NCBI GenBank assembly: GCA_001949185.1
Contig: BDGG01000013.1
Location: forward strand, 1,458,969-1,522,968
Origin: Ramazzottius varieornatus
Taxonomy: Eukaryota; Tardigrada; Eutardigrada; Parachela; Ramazzottiidae
DNA: 64,000 nt
Reading direction: 5' to 3'
The notes beneath the pieces are model-generated. The model searched no databases. It was not told where the DNA came from and saw only the letters and a list, made by a program, of their open reading frames with translations. Positions 22,882 to 35,400 of this stretch are shown here, piece by piece. The position numbers and the translations under genes are program-made. The first letter of the stretch is position 1. Every line of letters begins with the position of its first letter.

Positions 22882-23316
22882 TCATCGTGTGAAGCGATAA
22901 ATGAAACACGTGGTCTGCTGTACTGGGTTGTTCGGGTAGGCAGTTGGGCCGCGATTTTGACCGACACTGTCCCGTTCCTCACTTTCGTGTCGTGCGCTCC
23001 TAGCGTTCCCTGACCGTTCCCGAAAAATCCACACAGCAAAAAATAAAATTCCCATAATCCCATTTTCTTTGCAGCCTTCCTGGAAAAATACCGTCCTTGT
23101 TTATCCTCTTCCGATCTCCGGATTATTGTTGCTTACCTGTGACTCTGCAGTTTCTCTTGGTCTTACTGACGACTCCATCATGGACTGAACCACATCAGGC
23201 CCAACTGAAGGTGAGCAAGCAGTTTGATAAGACGTCCTTCTTACCGGTCGAGACAAAGTCGTTTTGCTTGTTGTAGACATTCTGGAATATCTCTTGCCCA
23301 AGCCACGGGAATTCAT
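22882..23316 (-). CDS. Possible small single-pass membrane protein
   Basis: Two exons, 23137-23316 and 22882-23079, joined in phase 0 with good donor (CAG/GTAAGC) and acceptor (TTTTTCCAG); 125 residues. Residues 1-60 are Ser/Thr/Arg-rich; exon 2 begins EGCKENGIMGILFFAVWIFR, a short membrane segment, then a polar basic tail. No family is recognised. It is divergent from CNOT1 (ATG to ATG 122 bp), so a shared promoter is likely if it is real. Confidence 0.35.
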
Positions 23317-23438
23317 GTCGACCCTAGTGGAGAGGGATTATCGACGATCATACCGAGTGCTTTCACGTCTGGTCTACTTATCTCCTTTGTTCGCCGTTGC
23401 TGACTGCGTTGGCCATTGCGGACCGACTCGTCATCATC

Positions 23439-26400
23439 ATGAATCATGTGGATCTTTATGTTACTCCTGCGCTCTTCTACATCGAAAGCTTAGTTAAAGC
23501 TCTGAGCAAAAAGAGTCACAAAGCTGTTACTCAAGAAATTAGCACGGTGAGAGACTAGCACGAACGAAGACTTCATCCAGTGAGAAGTCTGAAAATATTC
23601 CCTGTTTTCTTTTTGCAGGTTTGCGCCCACCAAGGACCGACTGCTATCCGCCATCTCCTCCAGTCTCTTTTTGCCGGCATTGACTTCTCTCTTGACCCTC
23701 AAGTTATCATCAAGAATAAAGATTTCCTTCAGGTAAGTTGATCGTAAGTCGCGAACTTCTTCCGAAACCGTTCTGATCTTTTCTGTCCATTATTGTTCAA
23801 ATTTTGAAACTGAGGCTCAACATTCGTTGAACCACTGATTAGAATTTCAGCTTGATTGAGCTGAGCAAACACTGTCTATCAGTTGATTGTGATCAGTTGT
23901 TTGTTGACTGAGCCAGTCTAACTTATGCCGTTTTCTTTTCTTCTGTTCAGGCTTTACCGGTTCAGCTTCTCATCCAGCACGTCTCGACTCTTCTGGACGT
24001 CCCGTACTTCCGCACTATCCTCTACTTTTGCCTCGAGCGTCCCTTCGACCTTCAACAGGTAATCGCAGATGCTTACGTCGACGTCATAAATAGGACATTC
24101 TTGTTTATGTGGACAGCGGTTGTTGAGTCAGCAATTTTGGTTGCGGCTCTTCAGCCGGGAAAGTATCTCTCTCACTATCTGTACTTGGTATACCTACCAT
24201 AGGCCAAGGAAACGTTGTACGAGTGTGTGTATGGTATCATGTTTGTCTTTTTATATTATCGGTTAGCCCGAGTGAGTTTGTAGTGGTGTGTGTTGAATGT
24301 TGTGATGTGCTATGGCGGTTAAATGCTGCATGCATTTACGGTTCACAGTCCGTCGACCCTGATTACAGGTTGGCCGTCAAACGTTGTAGCCTATAGAGCT
24401 TTCAGGCCTTTGAGATGGTCTCGTGAAGCAAGGCTTTTCTATCTTTGACAGATAGAAACACACCTGTCAGAGTGAATACAGTATAGTGATGGTGTTCTCT
24501 AGGAAGCCCAATTCTCGGGCAATCCACAACTGATCGCGCTGTGTGGACGCATCTTCAAATTGAATAGAGAGCAGGAAAGTCGTTTGTGTGTGTTGCTGTT
24601 GAAGAGTAATATCTCGTCGGTGCGTCAACAAGCCCTAACGCAGATTCGACAAAAGTTCCCCGATATCCTGAAGGGCTTTTGCGATGCTGATGAACGCTTG
24701 CTGCATGACACGGAAAAGACCGTTTTTCACGAGCATCTACTCCTGCTGGAACCGGGAGTGAAGGAGGAGCTAGCCGATCGTGTCACTACTGAACAGGAAG
24801 AAGAGTTTCGTCAGACGCTGAAGAAGCTCTACCCGCATTCACGACTACTTCCGCTCCAACTCAAACCGATCTTGCTGGGTCGAACTTACACCGACCCTGA
24901 CCAATACGAGGTATGATTTCGTACTCGTTATTTAGTTTGATTACTTTTGGGTGAACTCACCGTTGAGAAGTAAGTTTCTCGTAATCTTTGGAAAAAGTCA
25001 CGTGGTACGCTGCATAATATCGCAGTGCCACGTGACTCAAATAACAACTTTGCAAATAGACTCAACAAGGTTGTTCTCCCGAGTGGCGCACGCTACTCAC
25101 TATTATTGACTGGAAGATTGCGCCACTGGGAATAACGATCTGCTCGAGTCTGATTTTCTAGAATTTTTTAGTCCTGCTTGGATGAGGATGGATTAATGGA
25201 ATGTGTTTTTGTATCGGTAGGTCAGTCGACAGTTGGAAATGTCTCGGAATGCGCCGAAAGTCAACCTGGATTCCGACCATGATTTACTGGTGCGACTTCT
25301 CATCGAGTTTGGCTTCAAAGCCCTGGAAAGCCTCGAGTCTTGCCGAGCCTGCTTCAACAGTTTCGGCGCCGAGATCATCACACCGGAAAGCGTGGCAAGA
25401 TGCATCGGCGTCCTGGCCAGTATGGTCCCGTTAGAAGAACTGTCGCAAGAAGAAGTGGAGACGATGGAACTGGACCAGCAGGTAAGAGATCAGTCCACGG
25501 CTGAAATGACGAGTGGGAGGTTCCGAACGGTGACATCTGTAGGTGAGGAATACGGGCTACTACATCATGTGGTCGAGGGGTGAGATGAAGACAACGAGGT
25601 CAGAAGCCAAGGAAAAAGATCGGAGAAGAATGGAGAATGTCGTGACGGCGGTCTGTGAGAAATGCCAAGGACTGAGCTGGCGAGAAGTCGTGTACGAAAT
25701 GGACCACGAAGGCTTTTACGTTCATGATCGAGCTGGATTACAGCTCGTTCTGATTGGCTTATACCGAGGTAAGAAAAATGATGAAGAAATACTCTACATA
25801 TTCAGCGCGAAGCAAAAACACGGCGAACACATTCGGACAGATAGTTCCCTCACGTTATGGATGTTATTGACTGACTAAGTGCGCCACTTGGAAGAATTAT
25901 CTTGTCGAGTTCCCAAGTAGCGCACGAAGTCAGTGTTATTGACCGGTAGTGTGCGTCACTTGGATTAAACGATCTTGTCGAATTCGTTTGGGTTGGTTCG
26001 CGGATGATACTGTTTGGTTTTTTGGTGTAGGTCTACACAGTACGCAGTTCCCCATTGAACTGCTGTATCGTCACTGGACAAACTCTGACGCACAACTTGC
26101 CTGGTTCACCCAAGCCCTCCGCAACCCCGACGTCTTTTGCTTCGCTGACTTTGCCTGTGATCGCGCCGACTTTTCTGTCCTGAAGAATGTCCCAGATGAG
26201 TATCGACAGAGGGATATCCAAGTATGGTTGTGCCTCGACCTACTGGAAACGCTGCTGTTCCTCGCCGACGGAGGCTTCTCACAAGAGGTAACTGAAACCG
26301 TTTCTCACGTTCGACTCTTTGACTCTTTCCATCAGAACGGTTTTCCACAAACATGGTCCATAAACTTTGTAGGTTTTATCGCTGATGGAAATTCCGCTGT

Positions 26401-29400
26401 ACCGTTGTCCAGATGTCCTGTTGATCGCACTTCTTCAGCTAAGCCCGAATTCCGCCCAGGTAAGTCTTGTGGTCGCATCTCAAATACCTGCATACAGCGG
26501 TTCGCGCCTTCATCATCGTATGCGAGTAGGCAGGTGTCAGGCGTTGAAATTTTCACCGTGCATTCACCTGCATAACGTTGTGCCGTTCAGTTATCGTTGA
26601 CTCTTGGTATATAGATTAGTCTCTCATACTGATTTTGTCTTGCTTTAGGTTGTGACGAGCAGGACGAGGCAGCAGTTAGTCAAGCTGTGTGTTCAAAAGT
26701 TCCTGGTAGTCCATCCCAACTCGCAAGCGGTTCTGCAGTACGCCTGGACCATCTATCCCAACAATAAGCTGTGGGCGCAGTCGCTGATGATTGATGCCAT
26801 GGCCGACTGGTACATCTCGGGCAGGTACGACCAGACGCGGCTAGCCCGCATCCTGGATGTGATACAAGACCTCAAAGCCCTGGCAGACCTCCTTCAGTGC
26901 GATATTCTGCCCTTCGTGATTGACTTGGCTTGCCTATCGGCCAGGAGAGAGTATTTAAAGCTGGATAAGTGGGTGAGCGATAAGATGACCGAACACGGGG
27001 TGAAGTTCGTCACGGCGGCGTTGAAGTTCCTCGAACGAAGGTGTCCAACACTCATCACAGGTAAGGCTCCCGGTCTCATGCTTCATCGAGATTCGAGAAA
27101 GCTGAGTGAGGGTTTCTCTTCGAAGAAGTTTCGATACGATTGCCGGAGTATACGGGAGTGGCGCAGGCCTTCGGCCAGTAACAATGAAAACGTGCGCGAC
27201 TTGGTCTGGGCGACAATATTTAACCACGTCTCATATTTTGTCGAATGATTTTCTGCTTACAGATATTTTCGTAGAATGTGTAGAGTGCTGCGCAATATTG
27301 AAAAGAATTTTCTTAGGATTTATCAGAAGACAATATTTTCGGGAATCTGGTTTGAACTTCGTAGATCGTGGTTGATTTTTTTGGGGAAACTGGTTGGGCG
27401 ATTACTTTTTGACCGGCCGTGCTTCGCAACTGGTCCAACTGGTTAAACTAACTCACCATGTTTTTACTGTATAGGCGACGCATTGAAAGACGAGCAGAGC
27501 TTACCGCGCAACGCCCAGCTTCCGTACGACACGGTGGCCATTTTTCTGCGGCATTTGCAAGACTCGATGACGCACCTCAACATTGGCTTTGAAACCATCA
27601 CGCTCATCATGCGCTACATCAAGAACCAACCGGCAGTGGCCAACCGTCCTAATCCACCACCCAACGTCCTCCAACGCACTGCTGCTTCTCCTCCACCGTC
27701 GGCCACACTCCACAGCGTGACGGAAGCGTCCTCTCTGAGGATCGCCCCCAGCGAAACCATGAACCCCGCGTTCTCTAGGTATGCAAATCACCTCCCGTTT
27801 TTTGCATTTTTTTTCTACGTTTTAAATTTTGTTCTTCAACACCTTGAGCACTGCGCGATTTCGTGCTTTCAGAATACGATGCGGAAAAGTCACTTTCGCC
27901 TTGTTTTGACTGGTTGAAACTTGGGGGCGGTGCGCCACTTGGGAATTTGACAAGATCGGTTTTCCAAGTGGCGCAGTCTTTCAGCTTATGACAAAACATA
28001 AGCTGAAACATGCGTCATGCAGGAAAACGATCTTGCCGAGTTTGTTTGTCAAGCTTCCGCTGGATTTCGGTTTTCAAATACCATAAGGCACATGGGTTAC
28101 ACCTGTCTTTGTAGGGAAAGCGCAGCGCTAGGACCGATAGGCTCGAGGATCCGGCCTACACCGACAGCTTTCGCACCGGGTGCTTCGTCAACGCCCTTCT
28201 CACCACCACCACCCAACGTCAGCATGGGCATGAACCTCCATCCAGAAACCAGTCTACTTCCGGGTCCTTCGGCCTTTCGACCACCTGCACAAGTGGCTTC
28301 CGCTGCACAACCCACCAACCAGGCCATCAACGCGGCGTCTGGTGACCTTTACGGAATGCTACCAGAAGTATATTAATCGATAAATACACCAAAAAATCAT
28401 TAGAGCAGATTGATTTCATAATCACTCCCTCGAAAAACCAACTCGACTGGATTGTTTTCCAAGTGACGCACGCTTCCAACCGATGTTACTGGAAAGGTGC
28501 GCCACTTGGGCAGTGGTCTTTGTAAGTGGCGCACGCTTCCAAGAAAACGATTTGGTCGAGTTCGTTTGTCGAATTCTCAATTGGTTGTCCGTAGTTTGTT
28601 GTTTGGTCTTACAATTTCTCTTGATTCGTAGGTGAGAAAGAGTTACGAGCAGGACGTGGAGACGGAAGTGTACGCCCTGTTCAAGTCGATGTTCGCTGGG
28701 AAGATTTCGCTGAGCTTCCTGATCACAAGGATGAAAGGGTGGAAAGACTCGAAGAACGAACGGGAAAGAAACCTCTTCGACTGTGTCATGCGCATCGTCT
28801 ACGAGGAACACCAGTGGCTGCATCAGTATCCTGACAAGGAGTTCGAAGTGACGGCCAAGTTCTTTGGAACGCTCATCGATAACCAGCTGATGAGCTTCAT
28901 GGCGCTGGGTATCGCTCTGAGGCAGCTCCTCGAGTTCCTCCGACTTGGTCCTTCTCACCGCTCATTCCGCTTTGCTGTCATCGCCATGGATCAGTTCAAA
29001 GAGAGACTCTTTCAGTATCACCAATACTGCTACCAGGTAAATTCCACTGGATTTTGCTGACTTGGGATTGGAAATGTTTGAATAATCCGGTTCATCCACC
29101 TGCATACGTTGACATGTACGTTTACCATTAGACACGAGTATGCAGGTTTAGTGTAAATGTGCCGCGAGTCTTGTTACGGAGTTTGCGGCCAAAGAATGGT
29201 TCGTGAAATCATTCTGGAGCATTAGCAAGCAACGCCATCACAATCAATCGTCACCGTGCTTTTACTCCAGCCTTAGTGATCCGTCCACCTTGTTCAAATG
29301 TGAGAAAATGCTTTTGACCCAGATGGTTCTTCCAAGTGACGCACAATTTCAACTAATACTAACGAAGAGGTGCACCACTTGGAAGCATCTGGTTCAGTAC

Positions 29401-32400
29401 ATTAGCCAACCACATCCGACAAACATCGCGTTTCGTTTGACCACTGTCCAGCGTTTACTGCGCTTGATTTATGAATTGACATACGCACTGATTGTCGAAG
29501 ATCCATACTTCTGGTTTTCAGTCCCCCGCTTTTCAGTGTCTCGAAAGTAAGGAGTATGTCATCAGACGATTTCATCTCTTCTATTCCAACGATCGAACAG
29601 CTATAACTGTCCAGCTTCAGGAAGTTCGATTCTGGAAAGTCGTTTTACTGAAGTTCTTGTGAAGTTTTTACGGGAGTTTTGTTGCTTGTAGGTGACGACC
29701 ACGCCATATTTCAAAGATTTCCCGCCGATACTACGAGAATACGTCCTCGCTGGGATAAAAGAGCAGAAGCCTAATCCCGCGCAGATAGCGGGCCTGATGA
29801 CACCGCCGGTAACGTTACCGTCCACCATTCCCATGGTGGATGGTGGCCCACTAACCAGAACCAAGATGATGTCGCCTGGAGGAGACCGAGAGAAGAACGA
29901 GACGGATTCTGACGACTCAGAGACGGAAGCTGATATGCGGGTAAGTCATTTTTTTCTAGCAAGTGGGAGATGGGCGCATGAAATTGCTTCACCATGTGGC
30001 GCAACCCCTGAGCCAGTAGCACCGAACAAGTGCGCCACTTGGGGAAAAGAGTTTTGTCGGGTGTCCTTTTTTCTGAACTATGTTTCGGGTTTGTAGATTG
30101 TGGTACCACCAGAGAACATTCGCGACAAGCTGAGCTTCCTCTTCAACAACATCTCGATGGCCAACGTTAAGGACAAAGTGTCAGAGTTTAAAGATTTGCT
30201 GAAAGGCGAAGAGTCGGAGCAATACCTCCGATGGATATCAGAGTATATCGTCCTGAAACGAGCCGGCATAGAGCACAACTTCCACCCGTTGTACTTCGTC
30301 TTCATGCAGGTACGTGTTGAAACAGTAGCTGGAAACTCGGGCAAACCAACTCGACGGGATCGCCGTCCCAGGTGACGCACAATTACAGCCAAAATAACTG
30401 ACAATGTGCGCTAGTTGGAAAACTCGATCAGATTGCTTTCTTAAGACGCGCACGTCTTCAGTGTTGGTGGTTGAAAGCCTGCGCCACTTCAAATGATCCA
30501 AATACAGTCTGGTCGAGTTTTTCCCAGGTGGCGCATGCTTTCAGCCATGTCCACTGGATTTGTGTGCCTCAGAATAAATAAATGATGTCGAGTATGCTCG
30601 CCCAGCTCTCAGCTGAGCTGATGAAATAGTTTTCATGGTTTGTGGGTTTAGACTTTGGATATGCCGAAACTGTATAGCTTCATCGTTCGAGAGACGGTCA
30701 AGAGCATTCGGAACCTCCTTCGAACAGAAAAGTCTGCGGACAAGTTCAACGACAGAACGCTGCTGAAGAACTTAGGCGCCTGGATGGGCTACATGACCAT
30801 CGCCATGAACCGACCAGTCCGAGCGAAAGACCTGGACATGAAGGCGCTGATCGTCGAAGCGTACCATAAAGGCCTGAACGAACTGTACTACGCTATCCCG
30901 CTGGTTACCAAGATTCTCAGTCTCAGCAACAAGAGTCGACTCTTTGGAAAGAACAACCCATGGATCAGGACCATCCTGGCACTACTGGGAGCTGTACATG
31001 GCGATCCGGAAATGAAGCTTAATCTAAAGTAAGTTTTTTGAAGCGTATGGATGTCGAGAATAGAAACCGAGGGGTTTTACCTGCTGTGACACGGTAGCGT
31101 ACCTGGATTTCTTTTTGGACGTTCCAAAATGGGTTTCTTATGGTTGGGTGTATCAATGTGTTCGATGGTCCTTGTTGGGTTGTAGGTTCGAAGTGGAGGT
31201 CTTGGCAAAAGCGCTGGACCTCAGTGTGCAAGATTTGGGTGAGTCGCCGCTATTGAAGAACGAAGAGTACAAGCGATGGGTACTGCAGTACGCGCAACAG
31301 CTCTACGGTGCATCGGCACCGAAGATCAAGAATCGACCACCGGATCCTAGTCAGAAAGTACTTGATAGTGGGCAGGCACAACAGGGGGCTTTACCAGATC
31401 ATGCCACAGGTGAGTAAAACCTGTTTTGAATTTTCTGGAATATTATGGCAGCTTTTAGTGCGATATTCGGGAAGGCACGGCCTCGTTAGTGGGTCTGTCG
31501 GTCAGGGCAGTGCCGTTATCATATGCTTCGTTGTTCACCGTTCTTTTCTTCCATAGCTGCGGACCAAGCGCTGGCTGCTCAGATTGCCGCACGAGCTGTT
31601 CCGTTGTCGTCAGCGGATATGCAGCCAGCTTCCGTTTTCAAATACCACTACAAGGATCTCCATCCACCGCAGTTCCAAAGTACCTTCACCAAGATTGTCT
31701 TCAATCCGGACGTGGAAATCTTCCGCATGACCGATACCCAACTGAGAGGCGCGCTAAGAATTGCGGTGGAAAAGACGCTGCAGGAGTTTTTGATGCCTTG
31801 TGTCGAACGATGCTTACGGTAAAACAAACGAAATAGAGCTCTTTCCCCTGAACATGATCGTTTTTGCAAGTGGCGTCGCCTTTCGGCTGACAACACTAGA
31901 AGCGTGCGCCACTTTGGGAAACAATCGACGAGTCTTTTTACCGAGCTCCCATTAATTTGGTGATTGAACTTTTGAAATTGGTTTTGACGCTGTTTGCCTT
32001 TAGGATCTGCGTGCCCGCAGCTTTGGTCATCGCTAGGAAGGACTTTGCCCTCGACGGAGATCCAGAAAGGGTGAGACAAGCGGCGATCGTGATGGTCAGG
32101 CATTTAGCTTCTGGACTGTCTTTCGCCACCATGAGAGAAATCCTGTACACCAGTCTGGCTACCATGTCCAAGACGGAGATCAGCAAGCAGCTACGAGCTC
32201 TGACACCTGAACATCAAGACATCGTCGGCAAGGCTTGCGAAGTCTTCGCCAGGGACAACCTGGAGCTGTGCTCGGCCTTCTTGCAGAAAGCGGCGGCTGA
32301 ACGATGTATCATGGAAGTCGAGAAAAACCTCGCGGAAGACGGTAAGGAAAGAAACACCGCATAAAAAATTACATTTCAGAATACTCTGGAAATTATCCGA

Positions 32401-35400
32401 AAAAGTTTCTCTATAGCTTCTGAAATCTCTGAAAAGCTGAAATTTCTGAATAACCAAAAAATTGAAAGATGGGTTCAGCGATAGTTGATACAGCTCCGCA
32501 AATGGCAGCTCGGCAAACAGGCTCGCGCTGCGCACATTTTCATTGGCAAAGGCTGCAAGCACGCGCCACTCCGGAGTACGTTTTGGTCGAATTTGATTGC
32601 CGAGGTCCCACTTTGGCAAATATACTTTGGTCCCAAATATATAACAAGTTTGAAAAGATTACTGATTATTTTGTTTTGTAAGTTTAGAAATCGATGATTG
32701 ATCGTTTTTCCGTCGTTGCAGTGAGGAAGAGGTCCGAGGCCAAAGCGGAAGGTAAGATGTGGCTGGACGAGGAAGAAGCCAAGGTTCAGAGAGACCGCAT
32801 GCCGGCGTCGTTGCGGGTGGAGCCCAACCAACTGCGAGACGACGTGCTGTCGGTATACCAACACTACGCAGACAGCATTCCTGGCTTCATGACCGACGCC
32901 GACAACGAACGAAGAACCAAGATGGCGGCCATGCGACAAAGACAGCTGCAGGAACAACAGCAACAAGCTATGCGCGCTGGAGCCGCTGGTCCAAGGGTTG
33001 GTCCACTACCACAAGAACCCAAGGAAGAAGACTTTATCCTGGTAAGACAAGCCAGCCATAGTTCAAAGGGGAAAATTTTGAAATTGGATTTATACCAAAC
33101 AGACTTTCAAACCTCGCCAAGACGTTTTCCTTCAAGCGGAGCATGCTCTTGGGTAGTACACCGGAGATGTGCGCCACTTCGGAAAATACTGAAACTTGAC
33201 CAGATCAGTTTTCCAAGCGGCGCAGTTTTTTTCAGTCAGTGACAATCGCAACCTGCGCCACTTGGAAAGCATTCTTGTCGAGGTTGTTTCCAGAGCTCAC
33301 ATTTCTGCAGATTCCAAGATTGTTTTACGTTGAATATTGTCTGCTGTAGATTTGTGACGGGACAGCTGCGAAGCTGACTCAGTACATGGACATGATGGCA
33401 GGAGGAATGGGTCGGGACAACCGCCATCTTCAAATCATGGCCGGCCTGAAGAACAAGTTCCAAGATGCCCGCAACGTCGTCAGAGCTTCAAACGCCCGAG
33501 CAGCTGCCTCGGAAATCGTCATCTTCGTCGTGGACTGTCTTCTCGAAGGCCTTTCACCGGACGCCATGTCGCTTCCCAACAACCAGCAGAACGAACCTGG
33601 TAAGACCAACCTTTCCAGAACTTCGAAGGATTTTGCGAAACTGACGTGGAATGTTTTACAGGTGTCAGTCTCGAACAAGTGGTCATCAAGTTCCGCGACG
33701 CCTGCCTGAACATCCTGATGGCCTTCCAAGACCCCAAAGTCCTCGGCCCGTCCGCTGTCGTCCAGATAGTCTCCATGACGCTGGTGGAAGGTACGGGCGC
33801 GAACAGCGGTACTTACGCCAACATCAAGGCGTCGTCGTTCGAGACGTTCAACCTGATGATCAGGTCTAGACTCCTGGCTGTCACGTACCTCGACCAAAAA
33901 CTGAGCCAACTCATCGACCAACAACCAGGAACAAGAGATGCCATCGGTCTAGCCCAGCTGCTCATCAAGACCTTTTGCGTGGAAGAGAAACTCAACGGCG
34001 TCTGTGGCGAGGTAAAATGTAATTTTTGAATTTTCGCAAATTGATAGAAATGAAGGATTCGTTTTGTAGCTCGAAATGGAACTGAGACATGACTTCTATT
34101 CGAACTGGGTATACAGGCTTTTTGTTGCAGAGCGATCTGTTCTTCACCATCGAAGCTCTCTTCCGATACTGTACCAGGCACAACGACGTGCCCTTCTCGA
34201 CGCACTTCCTCATGGACGAAGTCAAAGTGGACTTGTCACCCGGTCGTCGCTACGACCAACGGCGCGAGGCAGCTCTGGAGAACTCGATGTACGCAGCCTA
34301 CCTGCACAACAGTGTCACCACGGTAAGAGACGCCCCAGAAGTGATGGCGGTCCGAGAAAAGGCCGAGCACGTTCTGCGGGAATGGTATACTATGGTCAAC
34401 GGACCACACTTCGGACCAGCCATGCACGCTATCGAGAAGGCCAGCGATGCCATGCCACAAGCGATGGACTTGGTCAAAACGGCCTTCACCAGAGTCTTCC
34501 AAGATATGCGACATTTCTTGTCCAGCGACGAACTGGCCACAAGGCAAACCTAATGACAAAACCATTTTTTCCGTTGGGAATATTCTTGAGAATGTTTTGA
34601 GAATCTTTTTAATATTTTTTCAGGTTCTTCAAGACGTGCATAGACTTATGCGCTCGCGATTGCTACCGCATGGTGGCTGATCCAGCACCCGGTAACGCCG
34701 CGTTCGTTCAAGACCAGATGCGCATCAAGATGGCGCCGATGCTGGACGCGCTAGCAAGACTTCTCGTCTTGGTCATTCGCTTCGCGGCGGATAACGCACC
34801 CAATATCAAGGCCGGATGGATGCGCGATGCCGGCATCGCCGTTTCCAAAATGGTATTTTTACTGGGGTTTCCGTCTTCGGTACCCGTCGTTTTCTCGTAA
34901 TGTGTGAAGTAACCTGGTTGCTTTCACTTCTTTCAGCTGGGTATCATCGCCGGTGTCATGTTTAGCCATCAAGACAACTACGATGTCCAGTTTCTGGCCT
35001 ATCCCTTCCATCGTATCCTTTATTCTTTCTTCATGGATCTCTTTATTAACGAGTTCAAGTTCATCTCCATTCAAGTACGTTAAGGCCATTCACTATCCTG
35101 ATTATTTCGGACCTCTCGTAGTTTAGAGGAACAAACTCGATAAGATCGTGTGTCCAAGTGGCGCACGCTTCCAGCCAACAACGCTGAAGACGTGCGCCAC
35201 TTGCGAAATTAATCCATCGTTAATTCGCGTGGCGCATGCTCTTAGCCATAAATACGAGTGATCTGCGTCACTTGTGAAAACAGTGTTTATAGAGCTCCCA
35301 GTTTCTAAATTTAGCGCGATGAGTTTGAAATGGTTTTTCTTTTTCTTACCTCCACAGGAACAGATCATGCTGGGCTTCGCCAACTTCTACCACACAGTTC

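Noticed and set aside
28422-28958. 178-codon minus-strand open frame
   Set aside because: Opposite CNOT1 exon 12 and a foldback repeat; composition is that of an antisense shadow.
29520-29640. Extra CNOT1 exon between exons 12 and 13
   Set aside because: An acceptor-like site and open frame exist, but exons 12 and 13 already join in phase and align continuously with CNOT1.
33430-33924. 164-codon minus-strand open frame
   Set aside because: Antisense to CNOT1 exons 20 and 21, which are firmly identified.
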